Positions 63,516 to 64,000 of a DNA stretch of 64,000 nucleotides are shown piece after piece. How positions within the stretch are numbered: the first letter of the stretch is position 1; every line of letters starts with the position of its first letter. The stretch lies in contig NZ_JACRSZ010000010.1 of the NCBI RefSeq assembly GCF_014385005.1, positions 1 to 64,000 of the forward strand, in the 5' to 3' direction. A model generated the notes under the pieces. It was given only the letters and a program-made list of their open reading frames with translations, was not told the DNA's origin and did not search any database. The DNA is from Jingyaoa shaoxingensis. Lineage in GTDB: Bacteria; Bacillota; Clostridia; Lachnospirales; Lachnospiraceae. The position numbers and the translations under genes were made by a program.

Positions 63516-64000
63516 TTAATATCCTGCACCATTATCTGTCTGTTTCATAATCTTAACCAGACGGCTGGTTCCCAGTCGGTCTGCGCCCAGGCGCATAAAT
63601 TCTTCTGCATCATCAAAAGAAGAAATGCCTCCTGCCGCTTTTACCTTTACGCCTTCTCCCACATGTTCTTTCATCAGCTTCACATCCGCAAACGTAGCTC
63701 CCGCTGTAGAAAATCCAGTAGAAGTCTTAATGAATTCTGCCCCTGCTTTGGTCACCAGTTCACACATCTTAATCTTCTCTTCATCTGTCAGAAGACAGGT
63801 CTCGATAATAACCTTCAGGATCTTTCCGTCACAAGCCTCGTGAATTTTGCGAATCTCTTCTTCCACTTCATCATATCTTCCGTCTTTCAAAAACCCGATA
63901 TTGATCACCATGTCGATTTCACTTGCGCCATTTTCAATGGCATTTTTGGCTTCAAATACCTTCGTCTCTGTAGTACTGTAACCATTCGGGAATCCGATAA
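63516..64000 (-). CDS. deoC: deoxyribose-phosphate aldolase (partial, runs off right edge)
   Basis: C-terminal part of DeoC, which splits 2-deoxyribose-5-phosphate into glyceraldehyde-3-phosphate and acetaldehyde. The open frame continues to the window edge. It begins [18 protein letters not shown] and carries ASEIDMVIN, the Schiff-base lysine in EFIKTSTGF and the second active-site lysine in VKAAGGISS. The start codon lies outside the window; the internal ATG at 63911 is not the true start. Confidence 0.95.
   Translation of the reverse strand, partial: IGFPNGYSTTETKVFEAKNAIENGASEIDMVINIGFLKDGRYDEVEEEIRKIHEACDGKILKVIIETCLLTDEEKIKMCELVTKAGAEFIKTSTGFSTAGATFADVKLMKEHVGEGVKVKAAGGISSFDDAEEFMRLGADRLGTSRLVKIMKQTDNGAGY

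Overview
The window looks like chromosome of an anaerobic, spore-forming Firmicute of the class Clostridia, most likely family Lachnospiraceae. The evidence is the partial 16S rRNA at the left edge, an Rnf electron-transport operon, spore-germination genes (a GerA-type protein and sleC), A+T-leaning intergenic DNA with SigA-type promoters, and low-GC Gram-positive gene neighbourhoods. Almost every gene lies on the minus strand. No genus can be assigned from these data.

Layout. 1-0.7 kb: 5' end of an rRNA operon preceded by two tRNA-Ser genes with consensus promoters. 0.8-7.5 kb: t6A tRNA-modification genes (tsaD, tsaB, tsaE) with rimI, rnz, a Nudix hydrolase and tex. 7.5-11.1 kb: an ACT-domain protein and a three-gene membrane-stress module (TPM-domain, zinc-ribbon and SPFH proteins, resembling Bacillus ydjH/ydjG/ydjI). 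11.1-15.7 kb: prfB with its programmed +1 frameshift, secA, and divergent hpf. 15.7-26.8 kb: small secreted or lipoprotein genes, a eukaryotic-type HisA, an orphan GerA-family germination gene behind a terminator-like hairpin, nadE, hslO, hisC and another aminotransferase. 26.8-33.6 kb: glmM, prfA, prmC, a DUF1385 gene, rpmE with a long structured leader, and rho. 33.7-40.7 kb: a CBS/CNNM membrane protein and rnfC-D/G-E-A-B, in which rnfD and rnfG are fused. 40.8-49.7 kb: an XRE regulator, an LCP cell-wall ligase, an ABC-F ATPase and a complete oligopeptide transporter (oppBCDFA). 49.8-54.4 kb: carAB with a long structured leader.

The most striking region is 54.4-63.4 kb. A gene with the architecture of the spore cortex-lytic enzyme SleC is split into two halves lying 7.67 kb apart. 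The intervening DNA carries a large serine recombinase, a small ORF at the element edge, and a four-gene sugar operon (ABC solute-binding protein, two permeases and a GH2 glycosidase). The outer 19 bases at the two element ends are imperfect inverted repeats (14 of 19 match). Joining the ends at a shared GT dinucleotide rebuilds a symmetrical 40-bp candidate attP on the circle and an uninterrupted 422-codon sleC frame on the chromosome. This resembles the Bacillus skin/sigK and SPbeta/spsM intervening elements, which are excised in the sporulating mother cell. Here the target is a germination hydrolase and the cargo is carbohydrate-utilisation genes. Excision is inferred from sequence and has not been observed. 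The right edge of the window cuts off deoC.
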